Positions 35,440 through 46,070 of a stretch of 64,000 nt of DNA are shown here, in pieces. Under the pieces are notes generated by a model. That model was not told where the DNA came from. It did no database searches and saw only the letters and a list, made by a program, of their open reading frames with translations. This DNA is from an uncultured Dehalococcoidia bacterium (GTDB lineage Bacteria > Chloroflexota > Dehalococcoidia > Lucifugimonadales > Lucifugimonadaceae): assembly GCA_913052475.1 (NCBI GenBank), contig CAJXEJ010000005.1, positions 1 through 64,000 of the forward strand, written 5' to 3'. Every line of letters starts with the position of its first letter. Position 1 is the first letter of the stretch. The position numbers and the translations under genes were made by a program.

Positions 35440-36055
35440 ATGACGCATCCGAAAGTTCTGATGTATGGCGGTTCGCCTATGGTCGGGAAGTCGTCGATTG
35501 CGCGTTCGATTGCAGCCCGCATTAGCTGCGGTGCATTTAGACGGATGACATTGGCCTAGCGATCAAATCGGTAACTACCGCCGACACCCACCCGCGTTCG
35601 CACGCAATGGACGAAATCGACTACCGGGATTACTAAATCACTCGCTCGGTGGATGATCTTCTCGCCGATGGCATGGGAATGCACGAGGAGATATGGCCGG
35701 GATCGAAGCTGGGACCAGGGCACATGCTGACTGGAGCTTTCCGATCGTCTACGAAGGCTGGGCGATGTAGACGAAACGAGTTGCCGAGTTTATGGGCGAA
35801 ATCGACAGAGTGTCGGTTGTCTGGCTGGCTGCGAGTGACGAATTGCTTGAAGAGCGAGTTCGGGGTGTTGAACGTTTCTATGCCTGTGCTTCCGATCAAG
35901 AAATGATGATCGCCAAATATCTGCCACGAAATATCGAGTACAACCGACTGATGATGGAGGCGATAAAAAGGTTGGGCCTTCAGTACCTTGAGGTCGTTTC
36001 CTTACACTCACCTGAACATACCGCGAACGATTGCTTTGCAATGCTTGAAAGATAA
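35440..36055 (+). pseudogene. Decayed P-loop kinase
   Basis: From an ATG at 35440 the frame reads a Walker A motif, MYGGSPMVGKSSIARSIAAR, and then breaks near 35540. The next frame reads DDIGLAIKSVTTADTHPRSH and MDEIDYRDY, then a TAA at 35634-35636, then ITRSVDDLLADGMGMHEEIW. The last frame, from about 35792, reads VSVVWLAASDELLEERVRG through RNIEYNRLMMEAIKRL. The whole resembles 2-phosphoglycerate-kinase-like or other small-molecule kinases. At least two shifts and one stop make it nonfunctional. Confidence 0.75.
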
Positions 36056-36057
36056 TC

Positions 36058-37068
36058 ATGCGACTAGGATTTAACTTCACCAACGAGACAAATAAAGGTG
36101 ATACACCGCTCGAAGAGCTACTCACGTTCTCGGCCCAGTACGGTGCTACGGACATCGTTTTGCAGTCTTATACCGGGAAGGCAGCGCACGAACGTTTCGC
36201 TGTCGTTCCCGGAGATGCGAATTGGGAACTGTACGATCTCGTAGCTTTGCGGAAGCGAGTCGAATCGCATGGTCTCCACCTGGAAGCGCTCGAAAACGTC
36301 CCGAGTGCGTTCTACGATCAAATCATGCTCGGTGGTCCGAAGCGCGATGAGCAGATCGAGAACATGATTTACACGATTCGGAACATCGCACGTGCTGGCA
36401 TTCCGATCTTCGGCTACAACTGGATGCCTTCGGGAGTTTGGCGTAACTCGGAAAATGCACCGCATAGAGCGGGCACACGGGTAACAGCCTACGACCATTC
36501 TCGGCATGTCGATGAACCGCTGACCCACGGGCGTGTGTATACCGAAGAGGAGATGTGGGAGAACCTCGAATACTGGATCAGGATCATCACGCCAGTCGCC
36601 GAAGAAGAGGGTATTCGAATTGGGATTCATCCCGCTGATCCGCCAGTCGATTCTGTTGGCGGTGTTCCGCGACTGTTGAACAGCTTCGCCGCCTACAAGC
36701 GACTGACTGAGATTGTCGATTCGCCATCGAACGCCATCGAATTCTGTCAGGGAACGATCTCTGAGATGGCTGATGCAGCGGGTGAAGGTATCTACGACAT
36801 GATTCGCTATTTCGGCGAACGAAAGAAGATTCTGTACGTTCATTTCAGGAACGTTTCGAATGCAGGTGAGCCGTTTGTCGAGGAGTTTATCAACACTGGA
36901 CACGTCGACATGGTGCGGGCGTTGAAGATCTATAAAGAGATTGGATTCGACGGAGTTTTGGTAAATGACCATGTGCCCATAACGACCGGTGATACGGCTT
37001 GGGGGCATCAGGGCCGAGCGTACGCCAACGGCTATATCCAGGCGCTGCTAGACGTGTTCGACGATTAA
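36058..37068 (+). CDS. Mannonate dehydratase family protein (UxuA-like)
   Basis: This 336-residue TIM-barrel enzyme belongs to the UxuA family, which dehydrates D-mannonate to 2-keto-3-deoxygluconate in hexuronate breakdown. Family segments are GYNWMPSGVWRNS, RIGIHPADPPVDSVGGVPRL, IEFCQGTISEM and LYVHFRNV, which bring the metal-binding His and Cys residues. It is shorter than the roughly 360-390 residues of classical UxuA, so a related substrate is possible. It starts two bases after the decayed kinase ends. Confidence 0.87.
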   Translation: MRLGFNFTNETNKGDTPLEELLTFSAQYGATDIVLQSYTGKAAHERFAVVPGDANWELYDLVALRKRVESHGLHLEALENVPSAFYDQIMLGGPKRDEQIENMIYTIRNIARAGIPIFGYNWMPSGVWRNSENAPHRAGTRVTAYDHSRHVDEPLTHGRVYTEEEMWENLEYWIRIITPVAEEEGIRIGIHPADPPVDSVGGVPRLLNSFAAYKRLTEIVDSPSNAIEFCQGTISEMADAAGEGIYDMIRYFGERKKILYVHFRNVSNAGEPFVEEFINTGHVDMVRALKIYKEIGFDGVLVNDHVPITTGDTAWGHQGRAYANGYIQALLDVFDD

Positions 37069-37439
37069 AGTCTCATGTTCTCAGTGGTTACTTTTGCTTA
37101 GGCGCTGAACTTGAGTACGGCTTTATGATGTTTCAGCCATGTTTGTCGCCAGCCTTAATAACGTCACTGCCCAGTACGGGATGCAACAAGGTCTCGATTC
37201 GCTTGGTCTTGATGGCAAGGAAGGCCAGCTGTTCGGAACGTTGTCGTGGAGAAAAGAACGTGCTTTCGCAGGCAAGAGCGTTGCTGAACGAAAGCGTGGG
37301 CGAGTCGAGCGCGCTGAATAGCCTGCTGTCGCTCGCAGATGGCGAATCGCTCGTCGCAGGTCCATCCAGCAAGGTCGGGAAGGCGATGTTTTCTTCTTAG
37401 ATCAACGTTGGCTGACGCGAAATATGTCGTTGCCGAACC
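37069..37439. other. Intergenic region without recognisable gene
   Basis: Three overlapping short frames run through this stretch but none has a recognisable domain, ribosome binding site or consistent codon pattern. Given the decayed genes nearby it may be an old remnant, but I cannot identify it. Confidence 0.4.
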
Positions 37440-37772
37440 CTACGCCCCGGACGATGGCGGTGGCCCTTCGTCCTGACCTTCGTGGAGAGTGGCGTTGTCG
37501 TGGGTGAATACGCCGAGATCGCGGCCCTGATGCACATGAACCACGAGGTCTTCTCGTTCGATTCCAACTGCGTCGGTTAGGTCTTCGTCGACCATCGACA
37601 TCAGTTCCTGAATCGTCTCCTGGGTTTGGGATTCGGAAACTACCATCGTTCCGTGAACCAAACCGGGTACGAAGTGAAGATCGAGTCGACCAATCGGCTT
37701 TCCGTCTTCCAAAATCGTGTAACACTCGCCTGTGGGTGTGCGGACCTCTCGTTCAAAGTAGAACTGCGCCAT
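37440..37772 (-). CDS. Small acidic conserved hypothetical protein
   Basis: This 110-residue protein has a clean beta-rich start (AQFYFEREVRTPTGECYTIL, EDGKPIGRLDLHF), a middle helix QETIQELMSMVDEDLTDAVG, and an acidic proline-rich tail. No known catalytic motif is visible. It lies 18 bases after proA on the same strand and is probably the last gene of the proB-proA operon. I do not recognise the family. Confidence 0.6.
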   Translation of the reverse strand: MAQFYFEREVRTPTGECYTILEDGKPIGRLDLHFVPGLVHGTMVVSESQTQETIQELMSMVDEDLTDAVGIEREDLVVHVHQGRDLGVFTHDNATLHEGQDEGPPPSSGA

Positions 37773-37790
37773 GGTGAATACCGCCTGCCG

Positions 37791-39068
37791 TTATTTTCGC
37801 ACTTGGCCGTGCCCGCGGACCTTCCACTTGTAGGTGGTGATCTCCTTGAGTCCCATCGGGCCCCGGGCATGGAGTTTGTTGGTTGAGACAGCCACTTCAG
37901 CGCCGAGCCCGAACTGGGCACCGTCGTTGAAGTAGGTCGAAGTGTTTGCAAATACAGCACCAGAGTCGACTTCGTTCAAGAAGTGTTCGACTACTGCGGA
38001 ATCTTCCGCAATAATCGCCTCGGAGTGCTTTGATCCGAATTCGGCGATGTGGTCCATCGCTTCGTCCATCGAATCGACGATTTTCACCGACGCAACCAAC
38101 GAAAGGAACTCGGTGCCGAAATCGTTGGATTGGGCAGGTACGACCTTACCGCCATCGGCGAGGGCATCGAGAATGCTCATGGCGCGCCCGTCCGCTCGGA
38201 GTTCAACTTCGTGAACACCGAATTCTGTCGCCAGTTTTGGCAGGAATTCTCGGGCGATGCTCTGGTGAACCAACACTGTGTCGAGAGCGTTGCATACTGT
38301 CGGCCGTTCGGTTTTGGCGTTCACGACGATGTTGACTGCATCTTCGATGTTCGCCGTAACGTCGACATACGTATGGCAGACGCCAACGCCACCGGTGATC
38401 GCTGGCATACGTGCGTTCTGACCCACGAAGTTGACCAGCTCGGCACTCCCACGCGGAATCATCAGGTCGATGACATCGTCCATTTCAAGCATCTCTTTTA
38501 CGAGTGCACGATCGGTCGTTTCGACGAACTGCACGGCGTCACGCGGAATACCTGCATTCTCAATCGCATTCTTCACGATTCCAGCGAGAACGGTGTTGGT
38601 GAGGATGCATTCCTTGCCACCACGCAGAACCACGCCATTGCCCGCTTTGAGGGTTAGTGTTGCGATATCGATGGTGACGTTGGGTCGGCTTTCGTAGATC
38701 ACACCAATTACGCCGAGCGGCACACGAATACGTTCAAGATCGAGTCCGTTCGGCAGCACCCGCTTTTCGAGAATCTCGCCGATCGGATCTTCGAGCGCCG
38801 CGATATCGCGTGCTGCATCTGCCATTGCCTTTACACGGGCATTGTTGAGCGTCATTCGCTCGAGCAGTTGGAAATCGATGTTGTCGCGCTTGGCTGCTTC
38901 GAGGTCCTGCTCGTTCGTCCGCAGAATCGACTCTCGGCTTGCTTCGATTGCTTCGGCGATGGCGATGAGTGCGGCATTTTTGACCTCGGTGGAAGTCGCG
39001 GCCAACCGACGAGAAGCCGTATTTGCAGCTTTCGCCTGATCGTGGAGTGTTGGTGTCGTGAGTGTCAT
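37791..39068 (-). CDS. proA: Gamma-glutamyl phosphate reductase
   Basis: ProA reduces glutamyl-5-phosphate to the semialdehyde with NADPH, the second step of proline synthesis. The 425-residue protein has GVIGVIYESRPNVT, LRGGKECILTN, the catalytic cysteine in TERPTVCNALD, and AVFANTSTYFNDGAQFGLGA near the C-terminus. It starts 11 bases after the proB stop, so the two are an operon. Confidence 0.97.
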   Translation of the reverse strand: MTLTTPTLHDQAKAANTASRRLAATSTEVKNAALIAIAEAIEASRESILRTNEQDLEAAKRDNIDFQLLERMTLNNARVKAMADAARDIAALEDPIGEILEKRVLPNGLDLERIRVPLGVIGVIYESRPNVTIDIATLTLKAGNGVVLRGGKECILTNTVLAGIVKNAIENAGIPRDAVQFVETTDRALVKEMLEMDDVIDLMIPRGSAELVNFVGQNARMPAITGGVGVCHTYVDVTANIEDAVNIVVNAKTERPTVCNALDTVLVHQSIAREFLPKLATEFGVHEVELRADGRAMSILDALADGGKVVPAQSNDFGTEFLSLVASVKIVDSMDEAMDHIAEFGSKHSEAIIAEDSAVVEHFLNEVDSGAVFANTSTYFNDGAQFGLGAEVAVSTNKLHARGPMGLKEITTYKWKVRGHGQVRK

Positions 39069-39079
39069 CGTGTCGGTGT

Positions 39080-40225
39080 CTACGGCAACGCCATGTTGTT
39101 GCGGTGGATTACCTCGGCACCGTAGTAGTGGCCGAGTAGATCGGGGAGTGCCTTTGAGTTTTCGCCTTTGATTAGATCAACATCGCTGGATGGGTACGAT
39201 GCGAGTCCCCATCCGATGGTTGTTCCATCGATTTCTGTAACTTCAATGATATCGCCTCGCTCGAACGGGCCGGAAACCGAGACGATCCCAATCGGCAAGA
39301 GGCTGTTGCCTCTGCTCTTGATGGCATTTGCAGCACCGGCGTCGACAGCAACGCTGCCGCGATGTTCGGTTCGGCCGGTGAGTATCCAGCGTTTTCGGCT
39401 TTCACGGTGGGACACACTCGATACGAAACGTGTGCCGATCTGCTCGCCATTGCAGATCGTTTCGATCACTCCGGCGATTCTTCCCGAGGCGATGACCATG
39501 GGAATACCTGAATCCATGGCAAGGCGCGCGGCGTCGAGTTTGCTCGCCATCCCACCCCTACTTCGTCGATCGTGCGGACCGCGGGCGGCTTTTTCTATGG
39601 TGTCGTCAATTTTGTCCACTGTAGATATGAGTTCGGAATTCGGATCGATGTGGGGATCTGTTACGTGCAGACCGTCCATGTCACCAAGAAGTATCAGCAA
39701 ATCAGCGTCGACCGTGTTTGCGACCATCGCAGAGAGGCGATCGTTGTCGCCGTAGACCTCGCCAGCCAGTTCTTCGACCGCTACCACATCGTTTTCATTG
39801 AGGATCGGTACCGCACCGATCGACAGAAGTGCATCGAGGGTGTTGCGGACATTCAGATAGCGCGATCGGCTTTGTAGATCGCCACGAGAAATGAGCGCCT
39901 GGGCAACTTCGACATTGTGTTCTGCGAACAGTTGCTCAAAAGTCATCATCAGCTGCGGCTGACCGAGGGCTGCAAGTGCTTGGCGATATGCAACCGTTCC
40001 TCGCTGAAGCTTGTCTTTACCCGAGGTACGGGAGAGCGAATCTCTTCCTGCTGCCACGGCACCAGAGGTCACGATTAGCACTTCTATGCCCGAAGCTTTT
40101 ACCGCTGCGACTTGCGTGAAGATATCGCCGATAGTTTCGAGATCAAGCGAATCCTTTCCACTGGTAAGTAGGTTGGTACCGAGCTTTACGACGATTCGTT
40201 TTGGTTGCTTGTTGTTTTTCGCCAT
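39080..40225 (-). CDS. proB: Glutamate 5-kinase with PUA domain
   Basis: ProB phosphorylates glutamate at the gamma-carboxyl, the first and feedback-controlled step of proline synthesis. The 381-residue protein has IVVKLGTNLLTSG, VTSGAVAAGRDSL, PILNENDVVAVEEL, FGDNDRL-like YGDNDRLSAMVA, and LLGDMDGLH. A C-terminal PUA domain (RGNSLLPIGIVSVSGPFERG) follows. It is divergent from mfd. Confidence 0.97.
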   Translation of the reverse strand: MAKNNKQPKRIVVKLGTNLLTSGKDSLDLETIGDIFTQVAAVKASGIEVLIVTSGAVAAGRDSLSRTSGKDKLQRGTVAYRQALAALGQPQLMMTFEQLFAEHNVEVAQALISRGDLQSRSRYLNVRNTLDALLSIGAVPILNENDVVAVEELAGEVYGDNDRLSAMVANTVDADLLILLGDMDGLHVTDPHIDPNSELISTVDKIDDTIEKAARGPHDRRSRGGMASKLDAARLAMDSGIPMVIASGRIAGVIETICNGEQIGTRFVSSVSHRESRKRWILTGRTEHRGSVAVDAGAANAIKSRGNSLLPIGIVSVSGPFERGDIIEVTEIDGTTIGWGLASYPSSDVDLIKGENSKALPDLLGHYYGAEVIHRNNMALP

Positions 40226-40462
40226 CGTGCCGTTGTTCGTTGTAAGACTTGTCGGAGCGAAGCTATCCAGAGAATATAGTTCGCCGTTTTATTGTGAAGC
40301 AATATGCTGCACAGTCACCACAATCGGTAGTGGTTATTTTGTAACGTTGCGGCCTCTCAGTGCTAGCATAGAACTACACTAAGGCCACCGGATTTTGTCC
40401 GATGGTCCTTTTCCTGTGTGGGAGAGGTGTTGGATACGGTTCCTAACCACGTTAGCGCGAAA

Positions 40463-40475
40463 CCCGAATTTCGGG
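40463..40475. promoter_or_regulatory. 13-bp palindrome before mfd
   Basis: CCCGAATTTCGGG is a near-perfect dyad 15 bases upstream of the mfd ATG, in the divergent proB-mfd spacer. It may be an operator or a leader hairpin. No regulator can be named. Confidence 0.25.
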
Positions 40476-40490
40476 TGTACGGAAAACTGA

Positions 40491-43400
40491 ATGAGCCTAT
40501 CGGGGTTGCTCCCGCTGCTGGGTGAAACCGAGCAGTTTGCGGCGCTACTAAATAGCCTCCGTGCTCCAAGAGCACAGGCGGCAGTGATAGCACCAGATCC
40601 TGCCACCGAATGTACGGTGGCGGCCCTTTGGCGCGAGTCAGGCGCGCCAGTTTTCGTTTTGACCCCGAATCCTGAGAGTGCTCGAAAGTTACACGATCGC
40701 CTGTTTACGTGGCTTGGCGACGACGCTCCGGTTTTCCATTTCTCGGAGTCGGAAGACATACCTTTTGAGCGATATGTTCCAGACCGTGGAGCGAGTCACA
40801 ACCGCCTCCGTGCTCTTGCAGCTTTACGTGGTGAAGTGAAGGGCGTGAATCAGCCATTGGTGATTGCTTCGGTGAACGCCGCTGCACAATCGACTCTCGA
40901 ACGGCCTGTGTTCGATTCATCGACGCACGCATTGAGCGTTCGTACCCGGATTAACCTTGAAACACAGATTCGGCAGTGGGTTGAAATGGGTTACGGGCAC
41001 GAGCCAACAGTCGAGATCCCAGGCACTTTCTCACGCCGTGGCGGAATCCTCGATATATTCCCGGTTTCTCGTGACAAACCAGTTCGGATTGAACTGTTCG
41101 ACGATGAAGTTGAGAGCATCAGGTACTTTGATCCTGAAACGCAACGTTCGGCTGGCAAATTTCGCAGAGTCACGATACCTCCAGCACTTGAAACCCTACC
41201 TCGGCTTGCTGATGAAGATCAGGTTCAAGAGCTTCTCGGCAAGATGGACCTGATCGGCACCTCTGAAGAGGCGCAACGTCGAATTCCATCGGAACTCAGC
41301 CGTGCGCTTGAGGGCGAGGTGCTCGATGAGATTTCGTTCTACGCAGGATTCTTCAACCTGGGCAATATTTTTGACTACCTACCTGCCGAGAGCCTTATGA
41401 TTGTGCTGCGTCCCGGTGCTATCGAAGAGACCGCACGTTCGCAGGATCGCCGCATGGTGCAACTTCGTGCGATGAAAGAGAAGCGCGGGGATGTTCCGAT
41501 CGGGTTTGCGCAACCCCACATCGATTGGGGATTTATTGCAGATGCGATGCATGCGCGTCCCAAGAGCGTGACTTTGTCGCCATGGGGCGTTGATGCCGAG
41601 GAGCTCCCTGGTGGAGCGCTGCCACTTCCGCTTCAACTTCCTACTCTAGTCAGCGGTGGCGTTGAAACTGCACTCGGAGTCATCCGCAAGGGTATTCCCG
41701 AGAAAAAACGCACGGTGGTGATTACCAACCACGCTCAGCGGTTCCACGAACTTGCCGAAGAGAACGGTGTGCGGACCAGTCTGCTGAAGACGATTGACAA
41801 CGCCCCGGAACCTGGCGAAATCCACGTTGTTAGCGGTCATTTGCTCACAGGATTCTCGATCGATGCTTCCGATGGCACCCAGGTGTCGATCCTCAGTGAT
41901 GCTGAAGTATTCGGTATTCAAAAAGAGCGACATCGGGTTCGCAAACGCCCCATTCGAAAAGGACCGACACTCGAACAACTCAAGCCCGGATCGTATGTGG
42001 TTCACGTTGAGCACGGCGTAGCCAAATTCATCGGAACTCAGGTCATGGGATCGGGGGGTCAGGAGTATCTGGTTCTCGAATACGCCGAAAATGACAAACT
42101 CTACGTGCCGACCGAGCATCTCGATCGCATCCAGCTCTATCACGGCACCGCCGATTCAGCTCCGAAACTCACCCGGTTGGGCACGCAGGAATGGAGCAAG
42201 GCGAGAGTTCGTGCCAAGAAGGCGACTGAGCAACTCGCCGGCGAACTGATAGCACTATATGCATCGAGGCAAATGGCGACTGGATTCGCGGCGACTGCTG
42301 ATACACCGTGGCAGGATTCGCTTGAGGCCAGCTTCCCGTACGAGGAAACGCCCGACCAACTGACCACGATCGAAGCTGTAAAAGCCGATATGGAATCGGC
42401 GCAACCGATGGACCGGCTCGTTTGCGGTGACGTCGGCTACGGAAAGACTGAGATCGCCCTGAGGGCGGCGTTCAAGACTGTGCAGTCGGGTCGCCAAGTA
42501 GCAATTCTCGTTCCAACCACTGTTCTTGCCCAGCAGCATCTTGAAACGTTTGCGGAACGGCTGAAGCCGTTCCCAGCTTCGGTCGATATGCTTTCGAGGT
42601 TTCGAACGGATCGTCAGCTGAAAGAAACGATCACCAGGGTTGCAAACGGTAGCGCAGATATTGTTATCGGAACGCACCGATTGCTTCAAAAAGACGTTCG
42701 ATTCAAAGATCTCGGGCTGGTGATCATTGATGAAGAGCACAAGTTCGGTGTGTCGCACAAAGAACGCTTGAAACGATTGCGTACGCAGGTCGATGTGATG
42801 ACCTTGAGCGCAACACCGATCCCTCGCACGTTGCACATGTCGCTGGCCGGTGTTCGTGACATGAGCACTATCGAGACACCACCCGAAGAGCGGCTACCGA
42901 TCAAGACATATGTTTCCGAAGAGAGCGACGACCTTACGCGTGAAGCGATCTTGCGTGAACTCGATCGTGGTGGGCAGGTCTTCTATCTTCATAACCGTGT
43001 GAAAGACATCGAACTCGTTGGGAACAAGCTACAGAAACTGGTACCCGAAGCGAATGTCCAAATCGGTCATGGGCAGATGCCTGAAGATGAGCTCGAAAAG
43101 GTAATGGCGGCTTTCGATCGTGGGGAGTTCAACGTTCTTCTTTGCACCACGATCATCGAGTCGGGTATCGATCTTCCCAATGTCAACACTTTGATTGTTG
43201 ATCGTGCCGATATGTTCGGCCTTTCACAGCTGTACCAGTTGCGGGGCCGTATTGGTCGAGGGGCAAACCGGGCTTATGCGTACCTGATGGTTCCTCGTGC
43301 GAAGGCACTCACCGAGCAAGCCGAGCAGCGACTCAACACGATTCTGGCCGCCACGGAACTTGGCGCAGGATTCCAGATCGCACTCCGTGACCTAGAAATC

Positions 43401-44063
43401 CGTGGAATTGGGAACTTGCTTGGTGCAGATCAGTCGGGCCAGATTTCAGCGATTGGATTCGATCTCTACACCAAGCTTCTCGCCGAAGCTGTTCGTCAAC
43501 TAAAAGAAGCTGAGAACAGCGACGGGCCTGTCGAACCGGCGGTCCCTGAGTTCTCGACGGTGAGAGTTGATATTGGTATCGATGCTCGAATTCCCGATAG
43601 CTACATCGAGGATCTCGCTCAGAGACTGTCGATATATCATCGGTTAGCGCGAATTCAGACGGAATCGGAAATCGACGGTATCGACGAAGAAATACGCGAC
43701 CGATTCGGGCCGATGCCCACCCACGTCACACTGTTGATGAAGACCACACGCATGCGGGTGATGGCCGAAATCGCGGGCATCGAACTCATCAGCGCTAGGG
43801 AAACTCGCGCAACGATGTCGCTTAAGCAGTCAACCGGTGGGGCTCGTGAGCTACTTCAGAAGCAGCTTGGTTTGGGTGTTGATGTTGGGCATATGCAGAT
43901 TCGAGTCGATCTCGATCGTGAAGATCCAGAATGGATCGATGAATTGATGGCAGTGATGGAGCAGCTAAAAATGTTCCAGGACCGAATGCTCCAGATGATG
44001 GAACTGGCGATGTCAGGATCAGCGCCAACCGATATCTCCGGAGCCTCAGACGTAGCCGGGTAA
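40491..44063 (+). CDS. mfd: Transcription-repair coupling factor
   Basis: Mfd removes RNA polymerase stalled at DNA lesions and recruits UvrA. The 1190-residue protein has the UvrB-homology part (FSRRGGILDIFPV), the RNA-polymerase-binding CarD-like domain (LKPGSYVVHVEHGVAKFIGT), and a RecG-like translocase. The translocase has Walker A GDVGYGKTEIAL, the DEEH box IIDEEHKFGV, TATPIPRTLHMS-like LSATPIPRTL and QLRGRIGRG. A TRCF C-terminal domain follows. It is full length and intact. GGA lies eight bases before the ATG. Confidence 0.97.
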   Translation: MSLSGLLPLLGETEQFAALLNSLRAPRAQAAVIAPDPATECTVAALWRESGAPVFVLTPNPESARKLHDRLFTWLGDDAPVFHFSESEDIPFERYVPDRGASHNRLRALAALRGEVKGVNQPLVIASVNAAAQSTLERPVFDSSTHALSVRTRINLETQIRQWVEMGYGHEPTVEIPGTFSRRGGILDIFPVSRDKPVRIELFDDEVESIRYFDPETQRSAGKFRRVTIPPALETLPRLADEDQVQELLGKMDLIGTSEEAQRRIPSELSRALEGEVLDEISFYAGFFNLGNIFDYLPAESLMIVLRPGAIEETARSQDRRMVQLRAMKEKRGDVPIGFAQPHIDWGFIADAMHARPKSVTLSPWGVDAEELPGGALPLPLQLPTLVSGGVETALGVIRKGIPEKKRTVVITNHAQRFHELAEENGVRTSLLKTIDNAPEPGEIHVVSGHLLTGFSIDASDGTQVSILSDAEVFGIQKERHRVRKRPIRKGPTLEQLKPGSYVVHVEHGVAKFIGTQVMGSGGQEYLVLEYAENDKLYVPTEHLDRIQLYHGTADSAPKLTRLGTQEWSKARVRAKKATEQLAGELIALYASRQMATGFAATADTPWQDSLEASFPYEETPDQLTTIEAVKADMESAQPMDRLVCGDVGYGKTEIALRAAFKTVQSGRQVAILVPTTVLAQQHLETFAERLKPFPASVDMLSRFRTDRQLKETITRVANGSADIVIGTHRLLQKDVRFKDLGLVIIDEEHKFGVSHKERLKRLRTQVDVMTLSATPIPRTLHMSLAGVRDMSTIETPPEERLPIKTYVSEESDDLTREAILRELDRGGQVFYLHNRVKDIELVGNKLQKLVPEANVQIGHGQMPEDELEKVMAAFDRGEFNVLLCTTIIESGIDLPNVNTLIVDRADMFGLSQLYQLRGRIGRGANRAYAYLMVPRAKALTEQAEQRLNTILAATELGAGFQIALRDLEIRGIGNLLGADQSGQISAIGFDLYTKLLAEAVRQLKEAENSDGPVEPAVPEFSTVRVDIGIDARIPDSYIEDLAQRLSIYHRLARIQTESEIDGIDEEIRDRFGPMPTHVTLLMKTTRMRVMAEIAGIELISARETRATMSLKQSTGGARELLQKQLGLGVDVGHMQIRVDLDREDPEWIDELMAVMEQLKMFQDRMLQMMELAMSGSAPTDISGASDVAG

Positions 44064-44084
44064 CAACTCGCTCCTTACCTTGTC

Positions 44085-44901
44085 ATGCACCCTGCGAGCG
44101 TGACGGTAGGCGATTACTACTCCCACCAAAACGAAGCAGAACGATTAACAAACTGGTACGGTCTTCTCAAACTTTATCGAACGCGAGAGTTGTTGACGCG
44201 GTTTCTCCTTGAACCACCGGTTAAAGTTCTAGATGTCGGTGGTGCAGCCGGTATCCACAGTTTTTTCTGGCTGATCGTGGGTATCAAGTCCATCTGATTA
44301 ATCCTGTCCACAAGCACATTGACCAAGCCCGGACGAAATCAGATCAGCCGGATTCTTCCAGCCTCGCCCGCGCTGAGATCGGTGATGCCCAGTATCTAGA
44401 TATCCCTGATTCATCTATCGATGCCGTACTGTTTTTTTGGGCCCGCTACACCATCTCACTGAAAGAAATGATAGCGAGCAGGCTTTGCGCGAAGCCGAAT
44501 GAGTGCTCAGGCAGGCAGGCAAGCTTTTTGCCGCTGCAATTTCCCGATTTATGTCCGTTTTGTACGGAGTTGAGTCTGGATATTCGAAAAGCGATGAGGA
44601 TGTGACAATTCACGATGCCAGTCTTCCCGAGGGAAACTTCGTGAATCAGGGAGAGAAACCGGGATGGTTTACTTCGGCGCACCTACACCGGTCGAAGAAC
44701 TTCAGAGCGAAGTCGAAACTGCGGGTTTCAAGTGTAAGAACTGCTCTCCGTCGAAGGTCCGTATAGCTTGATGAGCCTTCAGCCGACTGGATGGATAATC
44801 CTGAACTGCGAGAAAGACCGCTTGAAATTATTCGCACGCTTGAGACCGAACCCACGCTTCTCGCTGCCACCGGTCACCTGATGGCAGTCACCACGAAATG
44901 A
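44085..44901 (+). pseudogene. Decayed SAM-dependent methyltransferase
   Basis: The first frame reads YYSHQNEAERL and VKVLDVGGAAGIHSFF, the SAM-binding motif I, and ends at 44297. The following pieces lie in other frames: HLINPVHKHIDQA, IGDAQYLDIPDSSIDAVLFF, GKLFAAAISRFMSVLYGV, GWFTSAHLHR, and ETEPTLLAATGHLMAV before a TGA at 44899-44901. Together they rebuild a class I methyltransferase of about 270 residues. Several frame shifts have destroyed it. Confidence 0.85.
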
Positions 44902-45006
44902 TGACCTAAAGGCGAGCCCCAAATTCGTCTCAGTGATATTGGATTATTGTGCGTGGTGTACTCTTCGCCATGAGATCATTCGTTCACGATTCAAAGTGGA
45001 GTCAGC

Positions 45007-45900
45007 ATGGGCGCAAAGAAGCCGTTAACACCTGAAGTTACGATCATTGGCTGTGGGACGCCGACACCGTTACCTGGCCGATTTGGTTCCGCTTATGTCG
45101 TTCAGGCTGGCGATGAAAAGCTGTTGTTCGACTGCGGCCCTGCGACGACATGGAAGCTGGCGCGAAACGGTATTTCAACCACCGATATCAACGACGTTTT
45201 CTTTACCCACCATCACTTCGATCATGACGCCGACTTCCCGACCTTCATCTTGACTCGATGGGATCAGATGATCCCGCGTGACAAAACCCTAAACGTGTAC
45301 GGCCCTAGATTGACTGAAGAGTTCACCAACGGAATTCTTGATGAAAACACGGGATTGTTTGCTCACGACTGGATCGCCCGGGTAAATCATCCGGCCTCGC
45401 AGATAACGTTCCAGGACCGTGGGGGTGAACTTCCACGAAGCAAACCAGATGTGAACCCCCTCAATATGGGACCGGGGCTGATAAAGTCGGGTTCGAGTTG
45501 GGAAGTCACCGCTGCGCCTGCCGATCATGTGCAGCCATACCTCGATTCATTGGCGTATCGAATCGACACACCTGATGGCTCGGTGGTGCTTACTGGTGAC
45601 ACGGCTCCATGCGACACGGTGACCGATCTTGCTCGTGGTGCTGATGTTCTGATGATGATGTGCTGGGAATCGCACGACCGGATGTACGGCAACGAACATG
45701 CCGATGCTTCTTCGTCGATTCTGGGCGCTGCCGAGACAGCGGCCGAAGCAGGTGTAAAGCAGCTCGTGATGGTCCACATCGGTGCGCGACTTACGACCGC
45801 CGAGATGAAGGGACCTCGAGATATTGAAGCGAAACAGGCGTGGAATGGCACGCTGATCTGGGGCGATGAGGGGATGAAGGTCCCGTGGCCTGAAGGGTAG
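45007..45900 (+). CDS. Metallo-beta-lactamase fold hydrolase (RNase Z-like)
   Basis: This 297-residue MBL-fold protein has the zinc motif FTHHHFDHDADF near residue 67. A further His lies in APADHVQPY, Asp in LTGDTAPCD, and a final His in VMVHIGAR. The opening VTIIGCGTPTPLPGRFGSAY is that of RNase Z/arylsulfatase-like members. It could process tRNA 3' ends or hydrolyse a small ester; the absence of an exosite arm favours a metabolic hydrolase. GGAG precedes the ATG. Confidence 0.85.
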   Translation: MGAKKPLTPEVTIIGCGTPTPLPGRFGSAYVVQAGDEKLLFDCGPATTWKLARNGISTTDINDVFFTHHHFDHDADFPTFILTRWDQMIPRDKTLNVYGPRLTEEFTNGILDENTGLFAHDWIARVNHPASQITFQDRGGELPRSKPDVNPLNMGPGLIKSGSSWEVTAAPADHVQPYLDSLAYRIDTPDGSVVLTGDTAPCDTVTDLARGADVLMMMCWESHDRMYGNEHADASSSILGAAETAAEAGVKQLVMVHIGARLTTAEMKGPRDIEAKQAWNGTLIWGDEGMKVPWPEG

Positions 45901-46070
45901 GAGCCGAATCTCGTTATCGTGGCCCCGATCAAAGCGGATGGACCTGGCCAGTGCGTTGAAAATCCGCTAAGTTCGCCGTTTACGTTCAATGTGACCGGTT
46001 GAGTTTCGCAATATTCCATGAACATTCGATCCCTGCATGACGACGCGGGTCGTGCAGAACCTCCCAGCCG

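Noticed and set aside
36118-37008. A 296-codon open frame antisense to mannonate dehydratase.
   Set aside because: It has no domain, and the sense strand is a conserved enzyme along the full length.
37133-37400. A possible short gene after mannonate dehydratase.
   Set aside because: Frames on both strands lack a ribosome binding site, known motif or coherent composition.
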